Source: Oscillatoriales cyanobacterium
Lineage (GTDB): Bacteria; Cyanobacteriota; Cyanobacteriia; Cyanobacteriales; Laspinemataceae
Reading direction: 5' to 3'
Assembly (NCBI GenBank): GCA_011390955.1
Contig: JAABRM010000062.1
Coordinates: 1-43,677, forward strand
Length of the DNA: 43,677 bases
Below the pieces are notes generated by a model. It did not search any database. It saw only the letters and a program-made list of their open reading frames with translations, and was not told the origin of the DNA. Of the stretch, positions 17,998-25,404 are shown in pieces (position 1 is the stretch's first letter; every line of letters begins with the position of its first letter). Position numbers and translations under genes: made by a program.

Positions 17998-19512
17998 ATG
18001 AGTAGTTTTGAAAGTAACACGGATTTTATTGAAAAGCTAGAAACGGGAATTCCTGGCTTTGATTTCTTAGCCGAGGGTGGCTTACCAAAAGGTCGAGCAA
18101 CTTTAATTGCGGGCACCGCTGGGAGTGCCAAAACGGTGTTTGCTTGTCAGTTTTTGGCGGAAGGCATCAAAAGAGGGCAAAATGGGGTTTTTGTCACCTT
18201 TGAAGAACCTCCCAGCGCAATTCGGAAAAATATGAAGGGCTTCGGTTGGGATATTGCTCAATGGGAGAAGGAAGGAAAATGGGCGTTTGTGGATGCCTCT
18301 CCCCAACCGGGACAAAAGCCACTGGTATCCGGGGAATATGATTTAGGTCCTTTATTAGCCCGAATTGAATATGCGATTCGGAAATATCATGCGGTGCGAG
18401 TTTCGATGGATTCTTTGGGGGCAATTTTTAGCCACTTAGAAGATAGTGCTCAAGTACGCAGTGATTTGTTTAGTATTGCGGCGGCATTACGAGAATTAGA
18501 AGTGACGGCAATTTTGACTGCTGAACGTACCGAAGAATATGGTGATATTAGTCGTTATGGGGTGGAAGAATTTGTGGCGGATAATGTGGTGATTGTTCGG
18601 AATGTTTTGACCGAAGAAAAACGCCGCCGCACCATTGAGATTCTGAAGTATCGGGGTACAGAACACCAAAAGGGAGAATTTCCGTTTACGATTATCCCCA
18701 AACGAGGGATTGTGATTTTGCCTTTGTCAGCTATTGAGTTAGAACAACGCTCGTCTAATGTGCGGATTTCTTCCGGCAGTGAGGAACTGGATCGGATGTG
18801 TGGGGGAGGCTTTTTTCGGGATTCAATTATTTTAGTTTCTGGGGCGACAGGCACGGGCAAAACCCTAATGGTGACTGAGTTTATGGCCGGAGGAATTGCA
18901 AATAATGAACGGTGTTTGTTGTTTGCTTTTGAAGAAAGTCGGGAGCAACTTTATCGCAATGCGATCGGTTGGAATGTGAATTTCGATCAAATGGAAAAAG
19001 CCGGTAATTTAAAGATTGTTTGTCGTTACCCAGAAAGTACCGGCTTAGAAAATCATCTGATTATGATGAAGGAGATTATTGACACTTTTCAACCGAATCG
19101 AGTGGCGGTGGATAGTCTTTCGGCTTTGGAAAGGGTATCATCCCTGAAAGGATTTCGGGAATTTATTATTGGTCTGACTTCTTTTATTAAGCAAAAAGAA
19201 GTGGGCGGTCTATTTACTTCGACTACTCCGTCTTTAGTGGGTGGTACTTCGATTACAGAAGCGCATATTTCTACGATTACTGATTCGATTATTTTATTGC
19301 GATATGTGGAAATGTATGGGGAAATGCGTCGGGGCATTACGGTGCTGAAAATGCGCGGTTCTATGCATGATAAAGATATTCGGGAATTTTCTATTGATGG
19401 CAAAGGGATGCATATTGGTAAACCTTTTAGAAATGTGGTGGGTATTTTAGCTGGTTCTCCGAGTTATGTGGGGGAAACTGAGGTGGAAAGACTCACGGGT
19501 TTATTTGAGTAA
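17998..19512 (+). CDS. kaiC3: KaiC3-type double-domain RecA-like clock ATPase/kinase
   Basis: The 504-residue protein has duplicated RecA-like CI and CII domains. The CI P-loop is GTAGSAKT (39-46), where classical KaiC has GTSGTGKT; this form is characteristic of KaiC3 (Slr1942 type). CI catalytic glutamates are Glu69/Glu70. The CII P-loop is GATGTGKT (282-289), with Glu312/Glu313. The autophosphorylation sites Ser425 and Thr426 (AHISTITD) and the nearby Thr420 are all kept, so phosphorylation cycling is possible. The C-terminus is short after the SPSYVGETEVERL segment and differs from the KaiA-binding tail of KaiC1. ATG 17998 is preferred over GTG 17989. It lies 293 bp after kaiB3 on the same strand. 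Confidence 0.93.
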   Translation: MSSFESNTDFIEKLETGIPGFDFLAEGGLPKGRATLIAGTAGSAKTVFACQFLAEGIKRGQNGVFVTFEEPPSAIRKNMKGFGWDIAQWEKEGKWAFVDASPQPGQKPLVSGEYDLGPLLARIEYAIRKYHAVRVSMDSLGAIFSHLEDSAQVRSDLFSIAAALRELEVTAILTAERTEEYGDISRYGVEEFVADNVVIVRNVLTEEKRRRTIEILKYRGTEHQKGEFPFTIIPKRGIVILPLSAIELEQRSSNVRISSGSEELDRMCGGGFFRDSIILVSGATGTGKTLMVTEFMAGGIANNERCLLFAFEESREQLYRNAIGWNVNFDQMEKAGNLKIVCRYPESTGLENHLIMMKEIIDTFQPNRVAVDSLSALERVSSLKGFREFIIGLTSFIKQKEVGGLFTSTTPSLVGGTSITEAHISTITDSIILLRYVEMYGEMRRGITVLKMRGSMHDKDIREFSIDGKGMHIGKPFRNVVGILAGSPSYVGETEVERLTGLFE

Positions 19513-19560
19513 GGACAAAGCTTGCGTTAGTAAAGGCGGGGGGTGTGGGGCCGCCATCGG

Positions 19561-19636
19561 AATAATTAACAATTAACAATTGATAATTGACAATTAAACA
19601 AAATTATCAATTATCAATTGTCAATTATCAATTATT
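19561..19636. repeat. Palindromic AT-rich heptamer cluster
   Basis: AACAATT/TTGACAATT units are followed by the inverse TCAATTA/TCAATTG units, so the two halves can fold on each other around 19600. It lies between the convergent kaiC3 and zinc-finger genes and may act as a weak bidirectional terminator. Confidence 0.7.
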
Positions 19637-19655
19637 CCCTACACCCTATTCCCTC

Positions 19656-19844
19656 TTATTTGAAGTTTTCCGGTTGATTTTTGTCGGGATTAATGATTTC
19701 TATTTCGCCGGTTCCTCGACAAAACGAGCAGGTTTCTTCCCTTTGCACTTCGGCGCTGCAATCCCGAATTTCTATGTATCCTTTTCCTTCACAGTGATGA
19801 CATTTTTTGTGGTCAAGATTTTGGGTTGTTTGGGTTGTATTCAT
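19656..19844 (-). CDS. Mini zinc-finger protein with two CxxCxGxG motifs
   Basis: The 62-residue product has CHHCEGKG (Cys15, Cys18) and CSFCRGTG (Cys39, Cys42), the paired motif of the DnaJ cysteine-rich domain, plus Cys29 between them. There is no J domain. One such pair normally binds a single zinc ion. Motif spacing and the absence of repeats in the frame support a real gene, although no strong ribosome site precedes the ATG. It is convergent with kaiC3 (143 bp apart). DnaJ-like small zinc proteins of this sort are often annotated as chaperones, but a function cannot be deduced. Confidence 0.7.
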   Translation of the reverse strand: MNTTQTTQNLDHKKCHHCEGKGYIEIRDCSAEVQREETCSFCRGTGEIEIINPDKNQPENFK

Positions 19845-19868
19845 ATTCGGTAATTGCCTGTATATTGA

Positions 19869-20071
19869 AGAACCCGGGTTTCTGTGGTGAATATTATAAG
19901 TTAACTGGTGAATGCGAATCAGAAACCCGGTTTCTGTGGTGCATATCAGGAGTTAACGGGGGAATGCGAATAAGAAACCCGGTTTCTGTGGTGGAATTCG
20001 GACAAGAAACCGGGTTTCTATGGTGAATTTCAGGAGTTAACGGTGGCATGAGAATAAGAAACCCGGTTTCT
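19869..20071. repeat. Tandem array of AGAAACCCGGTTTCT palindromes
   Basis: Five 15-bp palindromes start at 19869, 19921, 19973, 20005 and 20057. Steps are 52, 52, 32 and 52 bp. The segments between them share the words GGTG, CAGGAGTTAACGG and GAATGCGAATA, so the true unit is 52 bp. Because the segments between the palindromes are alike, this is not a CRISPR array. The palindrome itself is a well-known dispersed cyanobacterial repeat. Confidence 0.85.
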
Positions 20072-20079
20072 GTTGACAT

Positions 20080-20964
20080 TTATATTAAAATGCCGGTAAT
20101 CATTCCGGCAAGTAATATAAATCCAATCCAAACATTTTGGCCAAAGATTTGACCGTAAACAGGTTTGGGTAGGTCATTTTTACGGAGTTGGAAGTATTCC
20201 CAACCCCAGATCGGGATTGCTATGCCCCAGGATATCCAGAAACCGAGGGTTAATTCCATGACGACCCCAACCCAAGCTAATAAGGCAGCGGTGCCGATAA
20301 AGAAGACCGCGATCGCTTCTGTGACCCATTGGCCAAAAAATAGGGCGCTAGAGTTGACCCCTAAGCGGCGATCGTCGTCGCGGTCGGCCATAGCATAAAC
20401 GGTGTCAAAGCCTAATGTCCAGAGTACCGTTGCCCCCCATAAAATCCAGGTGGCAGTTTCTAATTTCGCTACGGCAGCAGTCCAGCAAATGAGTACCGCA
20501 AATCCCCAGGCGATCGAGAGTACCAGTTGGGGGACGGGAAAAACTCGCTTGGCAAGAGGATATAGGACAATCACCGGGACCGCAGCGACACAAAGCCAAA
20601 AGCTGAGAGAATTGAGATAAAGGGCTAAGATGGCGGCGCAAACTAAGGCAATTAGGGCGATCGCGATCCCAGTTCTGACGGTCAGCGCCCGGGACGCTAG
20701 GGGGCGATCGCGGGTTCGTTCTACTTGGGGATCGATATCCCGATCCCACAGGTCATTAATCACACAACCAGCGGCGCTGGTGGCAAAAGTGCCAATGATA
20801 ATCACCGCCACTAGGGGAAATTCTGGATGACCGTGGGCGGCTAAAAACACGGCCCAAAGCGCCGGAATCATTAAAATTAAGCGTCCCGCAGGTTTATCCC
20901 ATCTCAGCAGCCGAATCACTTTTGCCGGGATAGTTTCAGGTTGAGGTTGTGGTGAACTGACCAT
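20080..20964 (-). CDS. ubiA: 4-hydroxybenzoate polyprenyltransferase (UbiA family)
   Basis: It attaches the polyprenyl tail to 4-hydroxybenzoate, the membrane step of plastoquinone synthesis in cyanobacteria. The 294-residue protein has about eight membrane helices. Both aspartate-rich motifs are intact: NDLWDRDID at residues 70-78, and DTVYAMADRDDD near 200, which bind the prenyl diphosphate through Mg2+. The RTRDRPLAS segment between helices is typical. Other UbiA enzymes (chlorophyll synthase, homogentisate and menaquinone prenyltransferases) differ around these motifs, so I favour the 4-hydroxybenzoate enzyme. It is divergent from ppx. Confidence 0.92.
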   Translation of the reverse strand: MVSSPQPQPETIPAKVIRLLRWDKPAGRLILMIPALWAVFLAAHGHPEFPLVAVIIIGTFATSAAGCVINDLWDRDIDPQVERTRDRPLASRALTVRTGIAIALIALVCAAILALYLNSLSFWLCVAAVPVIVLYPLAKRVFPVPQLVLSIAWGFAVLICWTAAVAKLETATWILWGATVLWTLGFDTVYAMADRDDDRRLGVNSSALFFGQWVTEAIAVFFIGTAALLAWVGVVMELTLGFWISWGIAIPIWGWEYFQLRKNDLPKPVYGQIFGQNVWIGFILLAGMITGILI

Positions 20965-21044
20965 TGAATCAACAAATAAATAAACAATGAAATACTTTTC
21001 TTATTAAATAGGATATCGTTAGTTTGAGCTTTGGAGGAATGGCA

Positions 21045-22682
21045 ATGGTTCAGTCAATTTCGCGGCAACCTGCAACCCTGGAGGCAACCCTGGGAAAAGA
21101 GAAAGGGGAAGACCGCATTATTGCAGCAGTTGATCTTGGCACTAATTCCCTGCACATGGTCGTGGTGCAAATTAATACCACCCTGCCAGCATTCACGATT
21201 ATCGATCGCGAAAAAGAAACGGTTCGTTTGGGCGATCGCGACCCGAAAACAGGGGATTTAAAACCGGAAATCATGGCGCGTGCGATCGCCACCTTGCAGC
21301 GGTTCCAAGAAATTGCCCGCAGTCTCAACGTGGAACAAATCATTGCCGTGGCCACCTCAGCGGTGCGCGAAGCCCCCAACGGTCGAGAATTCTTACAAAA
21401 AATTCACCATACCCTCAACTTGCACGTTGACCTAATTTCTGGCCAAGAAGAAGCCCGCCGCATCTATCTGGGGGTTCTCTCTGGCATGGAGTTACAAAAT
21501 CAACCCCATATTATGATCGATATTGGTGGCGGTTCCACCGAACTGATTCTGGGGGATGGGGATGAACCTCGGTTTCTCAGTAGCACCAAAGTGGGGGCAG
21601 TGCGTTTGACCGGGGAATTTGTCACTACTGACCCGATTAGCCCGATTGAGTTTAACCGCCTTCAAGCTTATATTCGCGGGATGCTGGAACGGGCGGTGGG
21701 TGAGTTAAAAGCCAACCTGAAACCCGGAGAAAAACCCCGCATGGTCGGCACTTCTGGCACCATTGAAACTTTGGCAGAAATTCATGCTTGTCAAACCCTG
21801 GGGCAACCTCCTTCACCCCTGACGGGTTATCAAATGAGTTTCGCCGATTTGCAAGCATTGATCAATCGCTTGCGGAAGCTTTCTGAGTCAGAACGGGCGG
21901 CTGTACCGGGAATGTCTGACCGGCGATCGGAAATTATTATTGCCGGGGCGTTAATTCTCCAAGAAGCCATGTCTATGTTAGGTATCGATTCTCTAACCCT
22001 TTGTTCGCGGGCTTTACGAGAAGGGGTGATTGTGGATTGGATGCTGACTCATGGGTTAATTGAAAATAAACTCCGCTACCAAAGTGCGGTGCGGGAACGC
22101 AGCGTGCTGAAAATTGCCCAAAAATACCGCGTGAATCTGGATTCCGGCGAACGAATCGCCAAGCACGCCCTCTCGTTATTTGACCAGACCCAAGGGATAT
22201 TACATCAGTGGGGATTAAATGCCCGAGAACTGCTGTGGGCAGCGGCGATTTTACATAACGCTGGGGTCTATGTCAGCCATGATGCCCACCATAAGCATTC
22301 TTATTATTTAATTCGCCACGGTGAACTATTGGGTTTTAATGAAACCGATTTAGAAATTATGGCCAATATCGCCCGGTATCACCGCAAAAGTGCGCCGAAA
22401 AAGAAGCATGAAAATTATCAAAGCCTGACTAATAAAGAAGACCGGAAATTGGTGAAACAACTCAGCGCGATGTTGCGGTTGGCTACTGCTCTGGATCGGC
22501 GTCAAATCGGCGCGATCGCCTCTTTAGACTGTGAATATAATCGCAACACCGCCGAACTAACCCTCAAACTCCAACCCAAAGACCGCAAAGATGATTGCGT
22601 TCTAGAACTTTGGAGTTTAGACCAAAAGAAAGCGGTCTTTGAAGCGGAATATAATGTCAAAGTTATCGCCACCTTAAATTAA
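21045..22682 (+). CDS. ppx: Ppx/GppA-type exopolyphosphatase
   Basis: It releases phosphate from polyphosphate and may act on pppGpp. The N-terminal ASKHA fold shows AAVDLGTNSLHMVVV, ATSAVREAPNG, the phosphate-binding IDIGGGSTELILGDG and GTSGTIETLAEI. The C-terminal ~220 residues include an HD-like helical part (WAAAILHNAGVYVSHDAHHKHSYYLI). The length of 545 residues is normal for cyanobacterial Ppx. ATG 21045 is chosen because GGAGG (21033-21037) is 7 nt upstream; the two earlier starts are too near or lack a site. It is divergent from ubiA across about 80 bp. Confidence 0.94.
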   Translation: MVQSISRQPATLEATLGKEKGEDRIIAAVDLGTNSLHMVVVQINTTLPAFTIIDREKETVRLGDRDPKTGDLKPEIMARAIATLQRFQEIARSLNVEQIIAVATSAVREAPNGREFLQKIHHTLNLHVDLISGQEEARRIYLGVLSGMELQNQPHIMIDIGGGSTELILGDGDEPRFLSSTKVGAVRLTGEFVTTDPISPIEFNRLQAYIRGMLERAVGELKANLKPGEKPRMVGTSGTIETLAEIHACQTLGQPPSPLTGYQMSFADLQALINRLRKLSESERAAVPGMSDRRSEIIIAGALILQEAMSMLGIDSLTLCSRALREGVIVDWMLTHGLIENKLRYQSAVRERSVLKIAQKYRVNLDSGERIAKHALSLFDQTQGILHQWGLNARELLWAAAILHNAGVYVSHDAHHKHSYYLIRHGELLGFNETDLEIMANIARYHRKSAPKKKHENYQSLTNKEDRKLVKQLSAMLRLATALDRRQIGAIASLDCEYNRNTAELTLKLQPKDRKDDCVLELWSLDQKKAVFEAEYNVKVIATLN

Positions 22683-23067
22683 CTTTACTTGTTGTTGGTT
22701 GTTGGTTGTTGGTTGTTGGTTGTTGGTTGTTGGTTGTTGGTTGTTTGTTGTTGGTTGTTGGTTGTTTGTTGTTTGTTGTTTGTTGGTTGTTTGTTGTTCG
22801 TTGTTAGTTGTTTGTTGTTTGTTGTTTGTTGTTTGTTGTTCGTTGTTAGTTGTTCGTTGTTTGTTGTTTGTTGTTCGGTTTGCCAGCAACAAGCAACAAG
22901 CAACCAATAACCAATAACCAATAACCAATAACCAATAACCAATAACCAACAACCAATAACCAACAACCAACAACGAACAACAAACTGTTTTAGTCTGTGG
23001 CAAAATCAATCAATAGCAACAAATTTTAGGTTTTTCCAGTAATGGTTTTTCCACTACGAGCAAAAAA
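22683..23067. repeat. Large heptamer STRR block with strand switch
   Basis: From 22689 to about 22880 the sequence is GTTGGTT/GTTTGTT heptamers. From 22885 to 22986 it becomes CCAATAA/CCAACAA heptamers, the complementary composition. The two halves can form a long imperfect hairpin. No gene is present; the open frames crossing it contain only repeat-derived residues. The block separates ppx from the kinase gene. Confidence 0.9.
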
Positions 23068-25170
23068 ATGAATCTCATGGGGCTGAAAATTGTAGGTGGA
23101 CGATACAAAATAATCAAGCGTTTAGCCGCTGGTGGGTTTGGTACGACCTTTTTGGCAGAAGATGAACATCTTCCCAACAATCATCCTTGTGTGGTCAAAC
23201 AACTCAAACCCCAATCTACCGACGCCAAAACTTTAGAAATTGCTAGACGGTTATTTGATACCGAAGCCAAAGTTTTACATAAATTGGGGAACCACGAAAA
23301 AATTCCCCAACTTTTTGCTTTTTTCGAGGAAAATCACGAATTTTATCTGGTGCAAGAATATATTCACGGACATCCTTTGAGTGATGAATTAAAACTTAGC
23401 AAGCGATTTAGTGAAGAAGCCACCATTCTGTTATTACAAGAAATTTTAAAAATCTTAGAATTTGTTCATCACGAAAATGTGATTCATCGGGATGTGAATC
23501 CCCGGAATATTCTGCGAGATGAAAATGATGGGCGATTATTTTTAATTGACTTTGGGGCAGTCAAAGAAATAACTACCCAAATGATGCTGACTACTCCCGG
23601 TCAAACCGCTTTAAGTGTGATTATTGGCACCCCCGGATATATGCCCAGCGAGCAAGCCAATGGACATCCGAAAATGAGTAGTGATATCTATGCGGTGGGG
23701 ATGATAGGCATTCAAGCCTTAACTGGGTTGTCTCCAGAACAGTTGACCAAAAATAACGATACGGCAGAAATTATTTGGCAAAATAAGGTATCCGTCACTC
23801 CAGAATTTGCCCAAGTTTTAAGCACAATGGTGCGCTATGATTTTCGCGAACGTTATCCGTCGGCGGTGGAAGCATTGGCGGCGATTAATGCTTTGCAAGA
23901 TTCGGGCATTCCTTTATCTTTGGCTAAAACTAAAATTGCCTTAACAAAAATTAGAAAAAACCGCAATATTTTCTGGGGAATTAACTTTTTATTAGGCATC
24001 GCTATACTGCTGATTGTCAGAACAACCTTATCGGGAGCTAAGTTTTGGCAGGAAAGTCAAACGGCTAGTCAGTTATATGAACAAGGAAGGGTTTTAAGTT
24101 CTTTAAATCGTTATGATGAGGCATTAGAAAAGTATCGAAAAGCCGCAAAAATTCAATGGAATGATGTAGATACTTGGATTAAAATTGGCGATATGGAATA
24201 TCTGTTAGAAGCTTATGAAAAAGCTCTGGAAGCATACGATAGAGCGATTCAAATTAATCCAAATAATGACGATCCGAATATTACGATCGATGCTTGGATT
24301 GGGCGAGGCATGGTTTTAAATCAGCAGGAAAATTTTCCAGAGGCTTTAAACTCTTTTATGAAAGCGGTACAACTGAATCAAAAGTCCTATAAGGCTTGGC
24401 AAGGTCAAGGGGATGTTTTTTTAAATTTGCAACGATATGAGGACGCGATCGCAGCTTATGAAAAAACTCTCAAACTAAATCAAAATTCTTATGATGCCTG
24501 GTATAATATGGGCAAGTCTTACGCCCAACTACAAGACTATAAAAATGCGGAGAAAGCTTATAAAAAAGCGGTGGAGATTCAACCAGACCAAGCTATTGCC
24601 TGGGATGATTTGGCAAATATATCTTTCCAGCTAGAAAAATATGAGGATGCTATTGAAGCTTATGATAAATCCCTCCGCTTTGCCCCGGAAAATGCCCCAG
24701 AAAATGGCGATACTTGGTATCGTCGAGGCAATGCTTTCCTGAAATGGCAAAAACCGGCAGAGGCGATCGCATCTTATGAAAAAGCTTTAGAGTTGATCTC
24801 ATCGCCAAATGCTGAATTATTATATAATTTAGCCTGGGCTCTCCATGAACTGCGGCGTTACACAGAAGCCCTTGAACGCTATAATCAGGTACTCGAAATC
24901 CGACCCCAAGACTACCAAGTTTGGTATAACCGAGGCAATGCTGAGAATGCTTTAGAACGCTACTCAGACGCGATCAAATCTTATGAGCAAGCAATTTTTA
25001 TTAAACAAGACTACTATGAAGCCTGGTACGCTCTCGGCAATGTTCAATTTACTTTGCAACGATACCCAAATGCGATCGCTTCTTATGATAAAGCCCTTTT
25101 TTATGCCCCCAACTATAAACCAGCAAAAGATGCTAAAAAACAAGCAGAAAAAGAGTTAGAAAAAAAGTAA
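23068..25170 (+). CDS. Membrane Ser/Thr protein kinase with TPR repeats
   Basis: Residues ~10-275 are a eukaryotic-type kinase domain: glycine loop AAGGFGTTFLAE, Lys44 (CVVKQL), catalytic loop HRDVNPRN (140-147), Asp161 (IDFGAVKE) and GTPGYMPSEQ. The usual lysine of HRDxKxxN is Asn144, an uncommon change, while Asp142 and Asn147 are kept. One membrane helix follows (about 300-320, INFLLGIAILLIVRTTL). Then come about nine TPR repeats (WYNMGKSYAQLQDYKNAEKAYKKA-type, shortened) to the end, presumably a protein-binding region on the far side of the membrane. The layout is common in cyanobacteria. Substrate unknown. Confidence 0.92.
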   Translation: MNLMGLKIVGGRYKIIKRLAAGGFGTTFLAEDEHLPNNHPCVVKQLKPQSTDAKTLEIARRLFDTEAKVLHKLGNHEKIPQLFAFFEENHEFYLVQEYIHGHPLSDELKLSKRFSEEATILLLQEILKILEFVHHENVIHRDVNPRNILRDENDGRLFLIDFGAVKEITTQMMLTTPGQTALSVIIGTPGYMPSEQANGHPKMSSDIYAVGMIGIQALTGLSPEQLTKNNDTAEIIWQNKVSVTPEFAQVLSTMVRYDFRERYPSAVEALAAINALQDSGIPLSLAKTKIALTKIRKNRNIFWGINFLLGIAILLIVRTTLSGAKFWQESQTASQLYEQGRVLSSLNRYDEALEKYRKAAKIQWNDVDTWIKIGDMEYLLEAYEKALEAYDRAIQINPNNDDPNITIDAWIGRGMVLNQQENFPEALNSFMKAVQLNQKSYKAWQGQGDVFLNLQRYEDAIAAYEKTLKLNQNSYDAWYNMGKSYAQLQDYKNAEKAYKKAVEIQPDQAIAWDDLANISFQLEKYEDAIEAYDKSLRFAPENAPENGDTWYRRGNAFLKWQKPAEAIASYEKALELISSPNAELLYNLAWALHELRRYTEALERYNQVLEIRPQDYQVWYNRGNAENALERYSDAIKSYEQAIFIKQDYYEAWYALGNVQFTLQRYPNAIASYDKALFYAPNYKPAKDAKKQAEKELEKK

Positions 25171-25199
25171 AATAGGGTTATTTTGGATGAATAAATATT

Positions 25200-25380
25200 G
25201 TCAATATGATCGAGGCGAAGCATTTCCGCAGAATATTATTGTCAGGGCGAAGCATTTCCGGCGCTAGGTTATCAGTTAATATTCTTCGGGTGGGCAAAAA
25301 AAATTACCCACCCTACTATATATGATAGGTGACTTTTGCCCACCCTACAAGATAAATGCTTTGCCCCTACAGAATATTGT
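25200..25380. repeat. Nested inverted repeats upstream of dacB
   Basis: AGGGCGAAGCATTT (near 25238) is nearly inverted at AAATGCTTTGCCCCT (25353-25367), and GGGTGGGCAA (25288-25297) is inverted at TTACCCACCC (25304-25313) with another CCCACCCTAC at 25338. GGCGAAGCATTTCCG also repeats directly at 25212 and 25240. This looks like a degraded miniature repeat element in the promoter region of dacB. Confidence 0.6.
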
Positions 25381-25404
25381 AAATATAATGAGAGGATTTG
25401 CCAA

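Noticed and set aside
16539-19512. Classical kaiABC oscillator
   Set aside because: KaiA has a true receiver with a phosphoacceptor, the KaiC CI P-loop is GTAGSAKT, and KaiB lacks the acidic tail; these fit the Kai3 set better.
19587-19853. 88-codon plus-strand frame after kaiC3
   Set aside because: It is antisense to the zinc mini-protein, whose CxxCxGxG motifs make the minus strand the better choice, and it begins in AT repeat.
19869-20071. Possible CRISPR array
   Set aside because: The repeats are palindromic at regular 52-bp steps, but the intervening segments are near-identical rather than unique, and there are no cas genes.
22674-23009. Several overlapping frames on both strands in the heptamer block
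   Set aside because: They consist of repeat-encoded residues only (W/L/V on one strand, Q/T/N on the other).
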